NCBI GenBank assembly: GCA_009692005.1
Contig: SHZZ01000011.1
Span: 1-64,000, forward strand
Direction: 5' to 3'
DNA length: 64,000 bases
Source of the DNA: Gemmataceae bacterium
GTDB lineage: Bacteria; Planctomycetota; Planctomycetia; Gemmatales; Gemmataceae
Position 1 is the stretch's first letter. Every line of letters begins with the position of its first letter. This document shows positions 10,705 to 20,516 of this stretch, piece after piece. Under the pieces are notes generated by a model. That model was not told the DNA's origin. It made no database searches and saw nothing but the letters and a program-made list of their open reading frames with translations. The position numbers were made by a program, and so were the translations under genes.

Positions 10705-10740
10705 GCCGGGTTGGATTTCCTTAAGGGAAAGCAGCCCGGC
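10705..10740 (+). promoter_or_regulatory. Leader hairpin upstream of the 2257-aa protein
   Basis: GCCGGG (10705-10710) pairs with CCCGGC (10735-10740), and an inner TTTCC/GGGAAA helix closes on TTAA. The structure sits 15 bp before the Shine-Dalgarno AGGAGA (10755-10760) of the next gene, so it would fold in the 5' UTR. It could stabilise the mRNA or affect translation; no known riboswitch class is recognised. Confidence 0.35.
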
Positions 10741-10765
10741 AGCCAAAAGGGATCAGGAGATCATC

Positions 10766-13700
10766 ATGATGAAGCGGTCCGCGTTCCGCAGGTTTTTTGA
10801 TCGCTTTTCCAAACGGCCGGGAAAGCGCCTCAAAGGAAATCCCACCTTAACCCTGGAATCCCTTGAGAACAGGGAAAACCCCAGCACCCTATCGGCGGGC
10901 GGTGGCATCCTTTTTGTCATTGGCACCAATGCCGCCGACACCATCGACATTGGGTTGAACGGCAACATACTGACCATTGCCGATGCAGGCGGCTTATTCG
11001 GCGGCGCCTTTGGCGCCATCCCTGCCAATAATACTTACACCCTGGACTTGAACACCGCCGCCGCCAATGGCTTCCGCGGCATAAGCGTCGCCCTCTTTCC
11101 AGCCGACGACATTTTGAATATTAACGGCCTCGATTTCAACGCCCTGACCAACGCCAATATTACCTCCGCTTCCATTGCCATCATCGGCGATAACTTTCAA
11201 GGCGTCGGGCAGAATGACACCGTTAACCAGGTGGGAATAGTTTCCTCGAAGGTGGCCAACATCTCTTACATCGCCATGGACAATATCAATGGCGATGCCC
11301 AGGGAAATCCCACCACGGTTACCTGCAATGGCGCTAATAGCACGCTTCTGTTTAAGAATTTTGCCAACAAAATTTCCATGAGCAATAGCGACCTCACTTT
11401 TAATTGCCTGGGGACAGCTATTTCCTTTGACAGCCAGGTGCAATTGAATGTCAATGTCAACCTGATTGGATCGGCGGCAACTGCATGCAAAATAACTTCC
11501 ACCAACAATCCAGCTCTGGCTAATTCCTTCACTTCGGGCAAATCCAACCTGACCATCAACACCAAGGGCGATGTCACCGTTCAAGGCGCCATTGATTTAG
11601 GGGGTGGCAATTTAATCGTCACTAACACCGATGATTTCACCGCCCAGGATGATGTTTCCGCCAACGCCATTATCCTTTCCAGTCAAACGGGTAATTCCAT
11701 TGTGAAGATTAATTTCCAGGGGGATGTCAACGCCAATTCAGTGCTCTTTCAAAACATTGGCGGGAATAACAAAGGCGCCCTGGTGACCATAGATGGAAAC
11801 CTGACAGTGACCGGGACCTTTACCGCCACTTTCACTTTGAATTCAGGCAAAAACTACAACCTCGACCTGCTTGGCCAAACCAATCAGGTCAATGGCCTGG
11901 CCACTATTTCCAATAGTGGCAGCCTGACCCTGGGAAATGTGGGCAACAATCCTGCCGCCAACCCCACCTTTTCCTTTGGCGAACTTGATGCCTCCCTTTT
12001 GAATGGACCCACTTTCCTTTATGCCGATGTCACCACCCTCAATAACATTACCCTCAAGGGCATGACCATCAATGGCCAGGTGTTCGTGCAACCGCAGAAT
12101 GGCGTGGTGGCCACTGATAAAACTTTCACTTTGACCGCCAAGAGCGGCGCCAACATTTCCATCCTGGGGCAGGTGGAGTTGCAGGATAACACCAACAACA
12201 TCACTATTGGATCCAATCTGCAATTAAGCGCGGTCAATGCCGGCGGCAATCAGGGCGCCATCAACCTGCAATCGGTCGTGGGACTCAATCGAACTTTGTC
12301 CTTTCTCGATTCCAGCAATGTCAATGTCACGGGCGCCATTTCTGTTAAAACCTTGAATTTGCAAAACACCGACACCTTCAAAGGCGCCGGCGGCGGATTC
12401 ATGACCTTCGATGGCAATATTGGCATCATTACCAACCCCACTCTGCTCAATGTGGGAACGGGAAAATACGGGATCAAGTTGTATGGGCCCAATGTCATTC
12501 TTGGCTCTACACCCCCTTCTCCCAGGATCAATTTCAACAATATTGGCCGGGTGATTCTTGGCAACGACAACCAGAGCACCATCTCCTTCCTCGGCGGGGC
12601 ATTTTTTGGGCCCACCGTAGGGGTGTCTGGCAGTGGTAATGTCTCGGGTACTGTTCGCGTTCAAGGGAGCATTGAACCGGGCCAATACACGGTAACTGAT
12701 GTCAACAACAACACCGTGTCCAAGGATATTGGCGTCCTTACCTTTAACGGGCCCTTGAATCTCGAACAGCCGGGCGGTTCCATCGCCGGGCAAGGGACTG
12801 CCATTTTCTATCCGGAAATCGGCGGCAATGTCGTGGGACTCAATCAGGATCAACTGGTTTGCTCCGCTGGCTTTAACCTGTCGGGCAACCCCATTCTCTA
12901 CCCCATTCTAAGAACCACCAATCTGCCAATTGGCTCGCAGTTGACTGTGGCCCGGCTTACCGACGCCAGCAAAATTTCCGGCCAGTTCCTGGGACTTACC
13001 GATCCCACCGCCAACACCTACACCGCTCTGGCCCAGGGCGCGACCTTCTTCGGTGGCAACGGCATTTTCACCATCAACTATCAGGGCGGCGATGGCAATG
13101 ATGTTGTCATTACCCTGGTTGGTTTCAGCACCGGAACCAATGTTTTTGTCGATCTGCAAGGCGTTCTCAATGTGGTGGGCGACAACCAGACCAGCGATGT
13201 CACTGCCGAGATCATTAATGGCGGCACCACCTTAAATATTCAGGATCTGACCTATGGCCTTACCGGCTCCGCTTATGGTTACAAAGTTGTTAACAATAAC
13301 ATCGATATTGACTTGACCAACACCACCGCCATCAGCGCGAATCAGTTCAACGGTTTCCGCGTGATCTTGAACGCTGGCAGCGACACTTTCAATCTTCAGA
13401 ACTTTAACATTACCCAATCGGGCAATGTCAACATTCAGAATGTCTTTTTCTCCTTCAATGGCGGGCCGACCGCGCAACCGAGTCTGGATACTGATATTTT
13501 GAACTTGGTTGGCACCAGTTTGAATATTCAAACCCTGGCCTTGAATGCGCCGGCGACCATTGATGTTCAGGGCTTCGATCGCATTATCAGTTTGCAGAAC
13601 GGCAAGGCGACCAGTGGCAGTTTAATTTCCGCCAACGGCGGGAAATCCGCCCTCACCATTGCCGACCCAGTCATTGTTCAAACAGGGTCGGTTACCTTGG

Positions 13701-16700
13701 CCACGGCCACCGGTGGGACTTTGAGTTTTTCCAACGACATTATCCTCGGCGATGGCGCCGCACTCACGCTCGGTAATGGCGTCACCACCAGCATTAATTT
13801 GCAAGCCGTCCGCGGAACTCCCGGGAACGCCAACTCCAACCTCTCCTTTAACGCCAAGGGGACCATTCAGGTTAATGGGTTGATCGGCATCGACATTGGC
13901 GATTTCACCATTTCCAATTCCGGCGCCACCACTTTTTCAGGCACTGTCGATTGTTCCCTTCTCGACATTCAGAACAACCAGGCCAATAAAAACATCGTTT
14001 TCAAAGGGCAGGTTGGGGCCTCTTCCAACCCGGATGTGGTTCTCGGCAGTTTTCAATCTACCGTTCGTTTTGTTGATAACCTATTTGCCAATTCCATCAG
14101 CACCGCGACCACCGCCCTATTGCGTGTGGAATTCCTCGGCTCCACCACAACCGTGCAGCAAGGGGCTCAGTTCAGCAACACTGGCGGGATAGAATTCGGC
14201 GATTCCAACGACATCCTCACTTTCAATGGCGGTTTGCAGGTCGATGCCGGTTCTCCTTGCGAGTCGTTCGGCACCATCCAATCCCGAGGGGCCGTCATCA
14301 GCATCCTTTCTAATGTCTCGCCACAGAATGCCAATGCCGGCCTAATTTTGAATGGCAACACCACCATCAAGTCCACTTTTGGCGGAGTGGCATTTTCCGC
14401 GCCCATTACCCTGGGCCGCGTTTTCACTCGAGGCGGCACCTTGACCGTCGATTCCGGCAGAAGCGCCGGCTCCACCATCACCATTGACAGCGTCCGCGAT
14501 AACAATGGCAACCTGATCGTTGTCGATTCTGCAGGCTTTTCCATCACCGAGGTCGGCCACCTCAGCCTCGACACCACTACCGACCCCAATGAGGTCTTTG
14601 GCAAGGTGACCATCTTGGATTCCACGGGCGATGTGGTTTTCAAAGAAAATGTCCTGGGCAATTCCATCGAGACTTTTAATAAGCAGCACAACATTATTTT
14701 TCAGGGCGGCACCCAGACGATTGATAACTCCAAGTACAACCTGGGGGTTTTCATTCTGACCGGGACTACGCCCACGGTATTCCGCAATCGCGGCGACCTG
14801 ACGCTGGGCATTAACGGCGGCGACCGCATTACCAACTTCAATAAGTCGATGGATTTCTTTCTCTTTAACGCCGGCCTCGATGCCACCGCCGTTACTGGAA
14901 CCACCAACCTGGCCGGCAGGGTTTACACCAGCAATACTTTGCTGACCTTGAGCCGGATCGCGCTGCTACGGGACAGCTACCTCAATACCTACATGCCCTT
15001 CACCACCTTTAGTTTTGCCAGTTTCAGCGATTTTCTCCGTCCTTTTAATGTTTTTGATTTCACCAATACCCTTCAGATTGATAATTTAAACACCAACATT
15101 CTTAACATCGTGCAAACGCCGATTCCCGTCCGGGCCGGGGATATTGTCCTTGGCGACATTGACAATAACGCCGTGGACTTGGAGTTGAACGCGGGCGGGC
15201 CTGGGCTGGCTTCCGGGTCGCGTGCCGTCGGCGATATTTTCATCCGGTCCTACGCCGGCATCAATCAGGAGAACTTCGGCATCTATCGCGCGGGCAATGT
15301 CAATTTCACCGGCGCGGTCAGCGGCAACAACTTTCAAATTGGCCAAGGCGCCAATGGATTTAACTCCGCCAATGTGGAGATCTCCGGGACTATTTCCGTT
15401 CAGGGAAATTTTTCCGCCTTCAACACCCTGTCCGTTTCCAACGATGTGAGAAACCTGGCCTTGGTCGGCGACCTCAACACCATCTCCGCCACCAATTCCA
15501 TTGCCAACATTGGTTTCCTGCAATTGGGCAACAACACCAACGATGTTTTCAACATCAGTGCCAACCTGGATGCCCGCGGGCCGGAGGAGCGTCGCATCGC
15601 CGGGACTTTTAATGTTTCCGGCGGGAGAAACCTAGACCTCGGGCCTTCTCCCACCACTCTGCTGGCCAATTCCACCATCAATACCAACGGCATTGGCCAG
15701 ACCACTTTTGGCGCCATCACCAACAACGCCTTCGACTTGACCATTAATGGCCGGGTGGAAGTGCAGCATGCCGTGGATATCAGCGCCGTTGCCCCGTACC
15801 CCCCTCAAACCATTCCTTCGACTATTGTTCCCGTGAACAACATTATTGGCGCCGGAACTGGTGGCGGGGATATTTTCTTCAATGGAGAAATATTGCTCCA
15901 GCCCGTGGTCATTCCCGCGGGGAACCGGGTGGTGATTCCCCAAACCGTGGATTTGAAAAAGCAAGGGACTGGCAGCGCCATCCTGGCCGTTGACAGCAGC
16001 GCCAACACTTCCGGACTGCAATTAGAAATCCAAAACGGCGATTTCTTCTTCAACAACGGCGCCATTAACAGCAACACCCTAACCACGGTGAACTCGGGCG
16101 GCACCCTGGGTGGCACCAAGGGAACGCTTGGTGAAGCCGTCGTTCTTACGGGCGGGAAGTTATCGCCCGGCACCCCAACCAACCCCATTGGAGCTCTGGT
16201 TTTGGGAGATGACCTGACGGTTCGCGGCACCTATGCCGTCAATTTGCGCAGCGTCGCTTTCTCTTTGTTCGACCATGTCACCGTTTCCGGCGCCGTCACC
16301 ATCGCCACCAGCGGCAGACTGACGGTCAATTTCACCGCCGATGCCAATGTGGCCATCAACGATATGTTTGGCATAGTCAACAACTTGGGCGCCAACGCCA
16401 TCAACGGCATTTTTGCTGGTTTGGCCGAAGGCGCCACTCTGAACTCCGCCCTGCCAGGTGGAAACAATGCCACCTTGCAAATCACCTATCGTGGCAACAT
16501 TACGCCGGTTTCGACTTCATTTACCGGCGGCAATGATGTGGTCCTGCGCATCACCAATATTCAACCGGCCAGCTCTATCCAGCCAACCGGGCCAGCTCCG
16601 GTTCGCAAGCTCTTTGCCTCCGGCGCGGACGCGGGCGGCGGGCCTCTGGTCAATGTCAACTTCGACAATGGCTCGACCATGGATTTCTTCGCCTACGATC

Positions 16701-17539
16701 CGCAGTTTGCAGGCGGGGTGCGGGTGGCGATTGGGGATTTCAATGGCGACGGCACCCCCGATCTGGTCACGGCGGCCGGGCCGGGCGGCGGGCCTCATGT
16801 TTCCGTCTGGACCATCACCCCCAATGTCGGGTACCCCAGGTTCCAGGTCGGTTTCTATGCCTTCGAACCTAATTTCACGGGCGGGTTGTCCCTGGCCACT
16901 GGCGACATCAATGGCGATAACATCGACGATATAATCGTGGGGGCTGGCGCTGGAGGCGGGCCACGGGTGGCGGCTTTTGCCGGCGCGGCCAATTTCCAGA
17001 TTGACGCCAATGTCCGTATTGCCGATTTCTTCGCCTACTCGCCAACTTTCACCGGCGGGATCAATGTCGCTGCGGGAGACCGCAACGGTGACAATGTCGC
17101 TGACATCATTACTGGCGCTGGGTTCGGTGGCGGGCCCCATGTGCAGGTCTTCCGCGCCAATGGCACCGTGATTCAATCCTTCTTTGCTTTCGACCCCAAC
17201 CTGAGGAACGGCGTGTTTGTCGGCGCCGGCGATCTCGACCAGGACGGCCGCGCCGACATCTTCACAGGCACCGGGCCAGGAATAACGGGCGCCGCTGCCG
17301 TGTTCTTTTTTAATGGCAACCAAAGCATGATTGAACCGTTTGGAATCTTCACTGGCGGGGTGCGGGTGGGCGCCGCCACCGATAACGCCAATCAGTCGTT
17401 CCTGGCCACCGCCGCAGGTCCGGGCGGCGGGCCGGCTGTCCGGCTCTTCAACGACAACCTGCGCCTGGTTGATTCTCTCTTTGTCTTCCCGACAAACTTC
17501 ACGGGCGGAGTGCTAATTTCCACCACGGTGAATGGTTAA
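10766..17539 (+). CDS. Very large beta-strand-repeat protein with duplicated passenger module and FG-GAP-like C-terminus
   Basis: 2257 aa. ATG-ATG at 10766/10769 follows AGGAGA (10755-10760). The N-terminus is strongly basic (KRSAFRRFFDRFSKRPGKR), then LTLESLENRENPS (about 28-40), a variant of the LENR motif of the neighbouring paralogues. Two beta-helix passenger modules follow: the first ends near residue 780 with TINYQGGDGNDVVITL, the second runs to about 1940 and ends with a related ITYRG...GGNDVVLRI. The usual end-of-passenger signature therefore occurs twice, suggesting module duplication or fusion of two ancestral genes. Residues about 1948-2257 are the FG-GAP-like domain (GDFNGDG, GDINGDN, GDRNGDN, GDLDQDG loops). 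Likely secreted or surface-exposed; function unknown. Confidence 0.9.
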   Translation: MMKRSAFRRFFDRFSKRPGKRLKGNPTLTLESLENRENPSTLSAGGGILFVIGTNAADTIDIGLNGNILTIADAGGLFGGAFGAIPANNTYTLDLNTAAANGFRGISVALFPADDILNINGLDFNALTNANITSASIAIIGDNFQGVGQNDTVNQVGIVSSKVANISYIAMDNINGDAQGNPTTVTCNGANSTLLFKNFANKISMSNSDLTFNCLGTAISFDSQVQLNVNVNLIGSAATACKITSTNNPALANSFTSGKSNLTINTKGDVTVQGAIDLGGGNLIVTNTDDFTAQDDVSANAIILSSQTGNSIVKINFQGDVNANSVLFQNIGGNNKGALVTIDGNLTVTGTFTATFTLNSGKNYNLDLLGQTNQVNGLATISNSGSLTLGNVGNNPAANPTFSFGELDASLLNGPTFLYADVTTLNNITLKGMTINGQVFVQPQNGVVATDKTFTLTAKSGANISILGQVELQDNTNNITIGSNLQLSAVNAGGNQGAINLQSVVGLNRTLSFLDSSNVNVTGAISVKTLNLQNTDTFKGAGGGFMTFDGNIGIITNPTLLNVGTGKYGIKLYGPNVILGSTPPSPRINFNNIGRVILGNDNQSTISFLGGAFFGPTVGVSGSGNVSGTVRVQGSIEPGQYTVTDVNNNTVSKDIGVLTFNGPLNLEQPGGSIAGQGTAIFYPEIGGNVVGLNQDQLVCSAGFNLSGNPILYPILRTTNLPIGSQLTVARLTDASKISGQFLGLTDPTANTYTALAQGATFFGGNGIFTINYQGGDGNDVVITLVGFSTGTNVFVDLQGVLNVVGDNQTSDVTAEIINGGTTLNIQDLTYGLTGSAYGYKVVNNNIDIDLTNTTAISANQFNGFRVILNAGSDTFNLQNFNITQSGNVNIQNVFFSFNGGPTAQPSLDTDILNLVGTSLNIQTLALNAPATIDVQGFDRIISLQNGKATSGSLISANGGKSALTIADPVIVQTGSVTLATATGGTLSFSNDIILGDGAALTLGNGVTTSINLQAVRGTPGNANSNLSFNAKGTIQVNGLIGIDIGDFTISNSGATTFSGTVDCSLLDIQNNQANKNIVFKGQVGASSNPDVVLGSFQSTVRFVDNLFANSISTATTALLRVEFLGSTTTVQQGAQFSNTGGIEFGDSNDILTFNGGLQVDAGSPCESFGTIQSRGAVISILSNVSPQNANAGLILNGNTTIKSTFGGVAFSAPITLGRVFTRGGTLTVDSGRSAGSTITIDSVRDNNGNLIVVDSAGFSITEVGHLSLDTTTDPNEVFGKVTILDSTGDVVFKENVLGNSIETFNKQHNIIFQGGTQTIDNSKYNLGVFILTGTTPTVFRNRGDLTLGINGGDRITNFNKSMDFFLFNAGLDATAVTGTTNLAGRVYTSNTLLTLSRIALLRDSYLNTYMPFTTFSFASFSDFLRPFNVFDFTNTLQIDNLNTNILNIVQTPIPVRAGDIVLGDIDNNAVDLELNAGGPGLASGSRAVGDIFIRSYAGINQENFGIYRAGNVNFTGAVSGNNFQIGQGANGFNSANVEISGTISVQGNFSAFNTLSVSNDVRNLALVGDLNTISATNSIANIGFLQLGNNTNDVFNISANLDARGPEERRIAGTFNVSGGRNLDLGPSPTTLLANSTINTNGIGQTTFGAITNNAFDLTINGRVEVQHAVDISAVAPYPPQTIPSTIVPVNNIIGAGTGGGDIFFNGEILLQPVVIPAGNRVVIPQTVDLKKQGTGSAILAVDSSANTSGLQLEIQNGDFFFNNGAINSNTLTTVNSGGTLGGTKGTLGEAVVLTGGKLSPGTPTNPIGALVLGDDLTVRGTYAVNLRSVAFSLFDHVTVSGAVTIATSGRLTVNFTADANVAINDMFGIVNNLGANAINGIFAGLAEGATLNSALPGGNNATLQITYRGNITPVSTSFTGGNDVVLRITNIQPASSIQPTGPAPVRKLFASGADAGGGPLVNVNFDNGSTMDFFAYDPQFAGGVRVAIGDFNGDGTPDLVTAAGPGGGPHVSVWTITPNVGYPRFQVGFYAFEPNFTGGLSLATGDINGDNIDDIIVGAGAGGGPRVAAFAGAANFQIDANVRIADFFAYSPTFTGGINVAAGDRNGDNVADIITGAGFGGGPHVQVFRANGTVIQSFFAFDPNLRNGVFVGAGDLDQDGRADIFTGTGPGITGAAAVFFFNGNQSMIEPFGIFTGGVRVGAATDNANQSFLATAAGPGGGPAVRLFNDNLRLVDSLFVFPTNFTGGVLISTTVNG

Positions 17540-17559
17540 CAGTTGGCGAATTAAACAAA

Positions 17560-17592
17560 CTGGGGCCCTTCCAAGGGTGGGCTCCAGTTTTC
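17560..17592 (+). terminator. Rho-independent terminator
   Basis: CTGGGGCCC (17560-17568) pairs with GGGCTCCAG (17579-17587) with one G-T wobble, followed by TTTTCC. It closes the giant-protein array. Confidence 0.75.
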
Positions 17593-17727
17593 CCTGCTGA
17601 TCCTTATCTCCACATCCCCCAGTTTTTCTTCTTGACGAATTCTCTTACTGGTTTATCTCTTCCTGCTTCTGATTTTGAAGTTGCCGGTCCGGATGGGGGT
17701 CCGGTTCGCTAACTTTTTTGGGGGTAA

Positions 17728-19384
17728 CCAATTTTTCCTTCCTGGCCCAGGCTGCTTCTTGCAGCCTGCCTTTTCCTCCTGATTGCTTTCTTGGGGATTC
17801 CTTCCTCCTTCGGGTGGCAGGAACCGACTAATCTTTCCCTGCGCTTGAAAAAACTTGAGCAGGAAAGCCTGGAGTTGCAAAAACAGGTGGAAAACCGATT
17901 GCTCGAGGCGTCGCTCCATGATGCAAAGGCTTCCTTGTTGAAAAAATCCCCCGCCGGGCCGGACACTTCCCTTCAATCCGCAACTCCTTTCAATTTCAAA
18001 CCCGATCTGGACCCCCCCGATGTTTCTGATGCCCCTTTTCTTCAAACCCTATTCGATCAGGGTTTCCTCCTTCAATCCGAGGACAAAGCTTTTTCTCTTC
18101 ATGTGGGCACCCTGGTGCAATTTTCCAATGGTTGGTATTCCGCCCCCGACAATATTCAGCAAACTCTGGATCGACCCTTGGTTGATGGGTCCGACTTGCG
18201 CAGGATGCGCCTACGCCTGGACGGCAATATTTTCAGCCAGTTTATTTTTATGATGGAATTTGATGTTTCGGGAGGCGCCGATTTTCGCACGCCCCTCCCC
18301 GATCCCCAGGCGCCTTTGTTTATCAACCAAGTCTGAATGGGAATGCGGGACCTCCCGGTCCTGGGCGTCGTTCGCGCCGGGCACTTGAAAGAATTATTCA
18401 CCTTTTCCAATGCTACCGACAGCCGTTCTCTTCCCTTTTTTGAACGCCCGTTAATCTTTGATGCCATCGAGGATGCCGACTCCTTTTCCAATGGCATCTC
18501 CGCCACCAACCAGTTTTTTGACAATCGCTTGAACCTTTTGCTGGGCTTCTACCGAACTGGCACGCGCACCGGCGCCTTTGATGTTGGCAATGGCCGTTAC
18601 GCTTTTGACCAGCGGATTTGTTACTTTCCCCTTTTAGACCAGGACAATCAGCGTTGGATGGTTTTCGGCGCCAGCGGGTCGGTGCGAACGCTCCCCTACG
18701 ACACTTTTGAAACAGCCAATGGACTCACATTTTTGCCGAACATCACTTTCTTTTCCCGACCCCTGGTTCGCACCGGCAGCGGTGTTTCCTCTCCCAGAAT
18801 CATCAGCACCCCCATGCTTTTTAGCGACAGCGGCCAGGGAATTTTTGGCTTGAGCGCCCAGGGAGCCCTTGGCCCCTGGACTTTCGGGGGCGAATACTTG
18901 GCCTCTTGCTTGAGGTCGGCCTATTTGAATTCCTTGCCGGGGTATGGCACGATCAATGGCCGCCCCATCCAATCCGTGGGGCCCCTGTTTTACCGGCGGG
19001 TTTTATGCGCAAGCTTTGCGCTTTCTCACACCTGGAGACCATCGACCCGTGGTCGTGGATAATCCTGGTTTTGGCAGAGTCCGACCGAAAAGGCCTTTTC
19101 AATTCCGTAGAACCGAAGACGGGCTTTCCCGCGGCCCAGGCGCCTGGGAAGCCAAGGTGCGCTATGATTTTCTCGACCTGACCAACAACGCCATTGCCCT
19201 GTTGGCCCCCTCGGTGGCGGAGTCTGGCGGCCGCTACTAGGCGCTGACTTTCGGACTTAACTGGTACTGGAATCCGAACATGTTGGTGATGGCGGATTAT
19301 GTTTATAACCTCAGGCAAACGGAACAGCTCGGCGGGTCAGGAACTTTCTCCAGCTTTGGAATCCGCACGCAGTTTGATTTTTAA
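17728..19384 (+). pseudogene. Decayed outer-membrane porin (phosphate-selective porin O/P type)
   Basis: A porin-like protein can be read across two frames but is broken several times. Frame 1 starts with a hydrophobic signal-like stretch (LLLAACLFLLIAFLGIPSSFG, from about 17752) with no ATG in frame; the nearest ATG with a plausible N-terminus (17693) is in another frame. A coiled-coil stretch (LRLKKLEQESLELQKQVENR) and porin strands follow to a TGA at 18334-18336, where family members would be expected to have Trp (FINQV-stop-MGMRDLPVLGVVRAGHLKE). The frame then continues to about 18990, where one extra T in TTTT shifts the coding to frame 2 (TGGFYAQALRFLTPGDHRPV). A TAG at 19238-19240 interrupts GGRY-stop-ALTFGLNWYWNPNMLVMADY. 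The terminal strand ends NFDF-like (IRTQFDF) at TAA 19382-19384. Sequencing error could explain one lesion but hardly all. Confidence 0.8.
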
Positions 19385-19556
19385 TAACCGTTCACAGGCG
19401 TGGGGAAAATTCCCCCACAATAATTAACGGTTTCCTTTTTTCCTTTTAACGAATCATTAAAACTGCAACACTCCAGGATTTTTCCGGCTGGTATTTTATC
19501 GAAAAATGTGCCATACTCAAAACAGTCCTATTTATTACTTTTTCCCCGAGGGAGCT

Positions 19557-20516
19557 ATGTTTTCCCGCTTGCGGTACGCCTTTACCTTGATCGAGTTGTT
19601 GGTGGTGATCGCCATCATTGCCATTTTAATCGGTTTACTTTTGCCGGCGGTGCAAAAAGTCCGCGAAGCGGCTGGCCGAATGAGCTGTTCCAACAATTTA
19701 AAACAACTGGCCCTGGCTGTGCATAATTACGAAAGCACGCACAAGATTATTCCCACGGGCAGCAACGACAAAATGGGCTACTACATCGGCTGGCCCGGCA
19801 GGATCCTGCCCTACCTGGAACAAGAAGGGCGAATTACCCGAATGCACCAAATGAACGCCGACCCCTGGAAAAACATAATGCCTTACCGCTTCAGAAATGC
19901 CCCGCATTTTGGAGCCGACCCGGTTTTTGTCGAATCGATCAAGGCGTTTATCTGTCCGTCGAGCGAGCTGGGGCCGAAAAGCCCCGATGCCCCCTCCGCT
20001 TACCCTGCGGAACAGAACACCCCGGATCAAGCCGGCTTGCATTATCGCGCCAATGGCGGCTCCGCTGTCGATGATATCGTCATAGGCTCCCAGAACGCCC
20101 ATGCCACTTACACCACTTCTGGGGTTATTTATCCTCTGAGTGCGGTGCGCATCACCGACATAAAGGACGGCGCCTCCAACACCATCCTCATTGGCGAAGC
20201 CTCCACCGCCATTGGTAGAACAAACACCGGGTTAAGCGGCTGGGCAACGATCATGCCGTGGAACTGGGGCTTCTATTATTACACCACCGCCCCTGGCGCC
20301 GGCGCTTTGATGATCGATCACAAAATGGTTCAGTTCCCGATTAATTACAAAGGCGTCTATCTGACCAATGCCATGCCCTATGGCAGCGCCCATGCCGGTG
20401 GCGCCAACTTGGTCTTTTGCGATGGCAGCGTCAAGTTCCTTGCCTCCAGCACCAACTTGCAGACTTTGCAACGGCTGGCCACCCGGGCCAAGGGAGAAAT
20501 TGTCGATGGCTTCTAA
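19557..20516 (+). CDS. DUF1559 pseudopilin-like protein
   Basis: 319 aa from the ATG at 19557, preceded by GAGGGAG (19548-19554); an upstream ATG at 19506 has no ribosome site. The N-terminus has the type IV pilin/pseudopilin signature: short basic leader, then FTLIELLVVIAIIAILIGLLLPAVQKVREAA, with Glu at position 5 of the predicted mature protein. The residue before the cleavage site is Ala rather than the more usual Gly. The C-terminal part has the family motif AHAGGANLVFCDGSVKFL. DUF1559 proteins are massively amplified in Planctomycetes and are presumed to be processed by prepilin peptidase and placed in the cell envelope; their function is not established. The stop overlaps the start of the following lipoprotein by 11 bp, implying coupled translation. 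Confidence 0.92.
   Translation: MFSRLRYAFTLIELLVVIAIIAILIGLLLPAVQKVREAAGRMSCSNNLKQLALAVHNYESTHKIIPTGSNDKMGYYIGWPGRILPYLEQEGRITRMHQMNADPWKNIMPYRFRNAPHFGADPVFVESIKAFICPSSELGPKSPDAPSAYPAEQNTPDQAGLHYRANGGSAVDDIVIGSQNAHATYTTSGVIYPLSAVRITDIKDGASNTILIGEASTAIGRTNTGLSGWATIMPWNWGFYYYTTAPGAGALMIDHKMVQFPINYKGVYLTNAMPYGSAHAGGANLVFCDGSVKFLASSTNLQTLQRLATRAKGEIVDGF

Noticed and set aside
19386-19430. Terminator after the porin relic (GTGGGG...CCCCAC)
   Set aside because: The short stem is interrupted by an extra C and is followed by AATAATTAA rather than a T tract.
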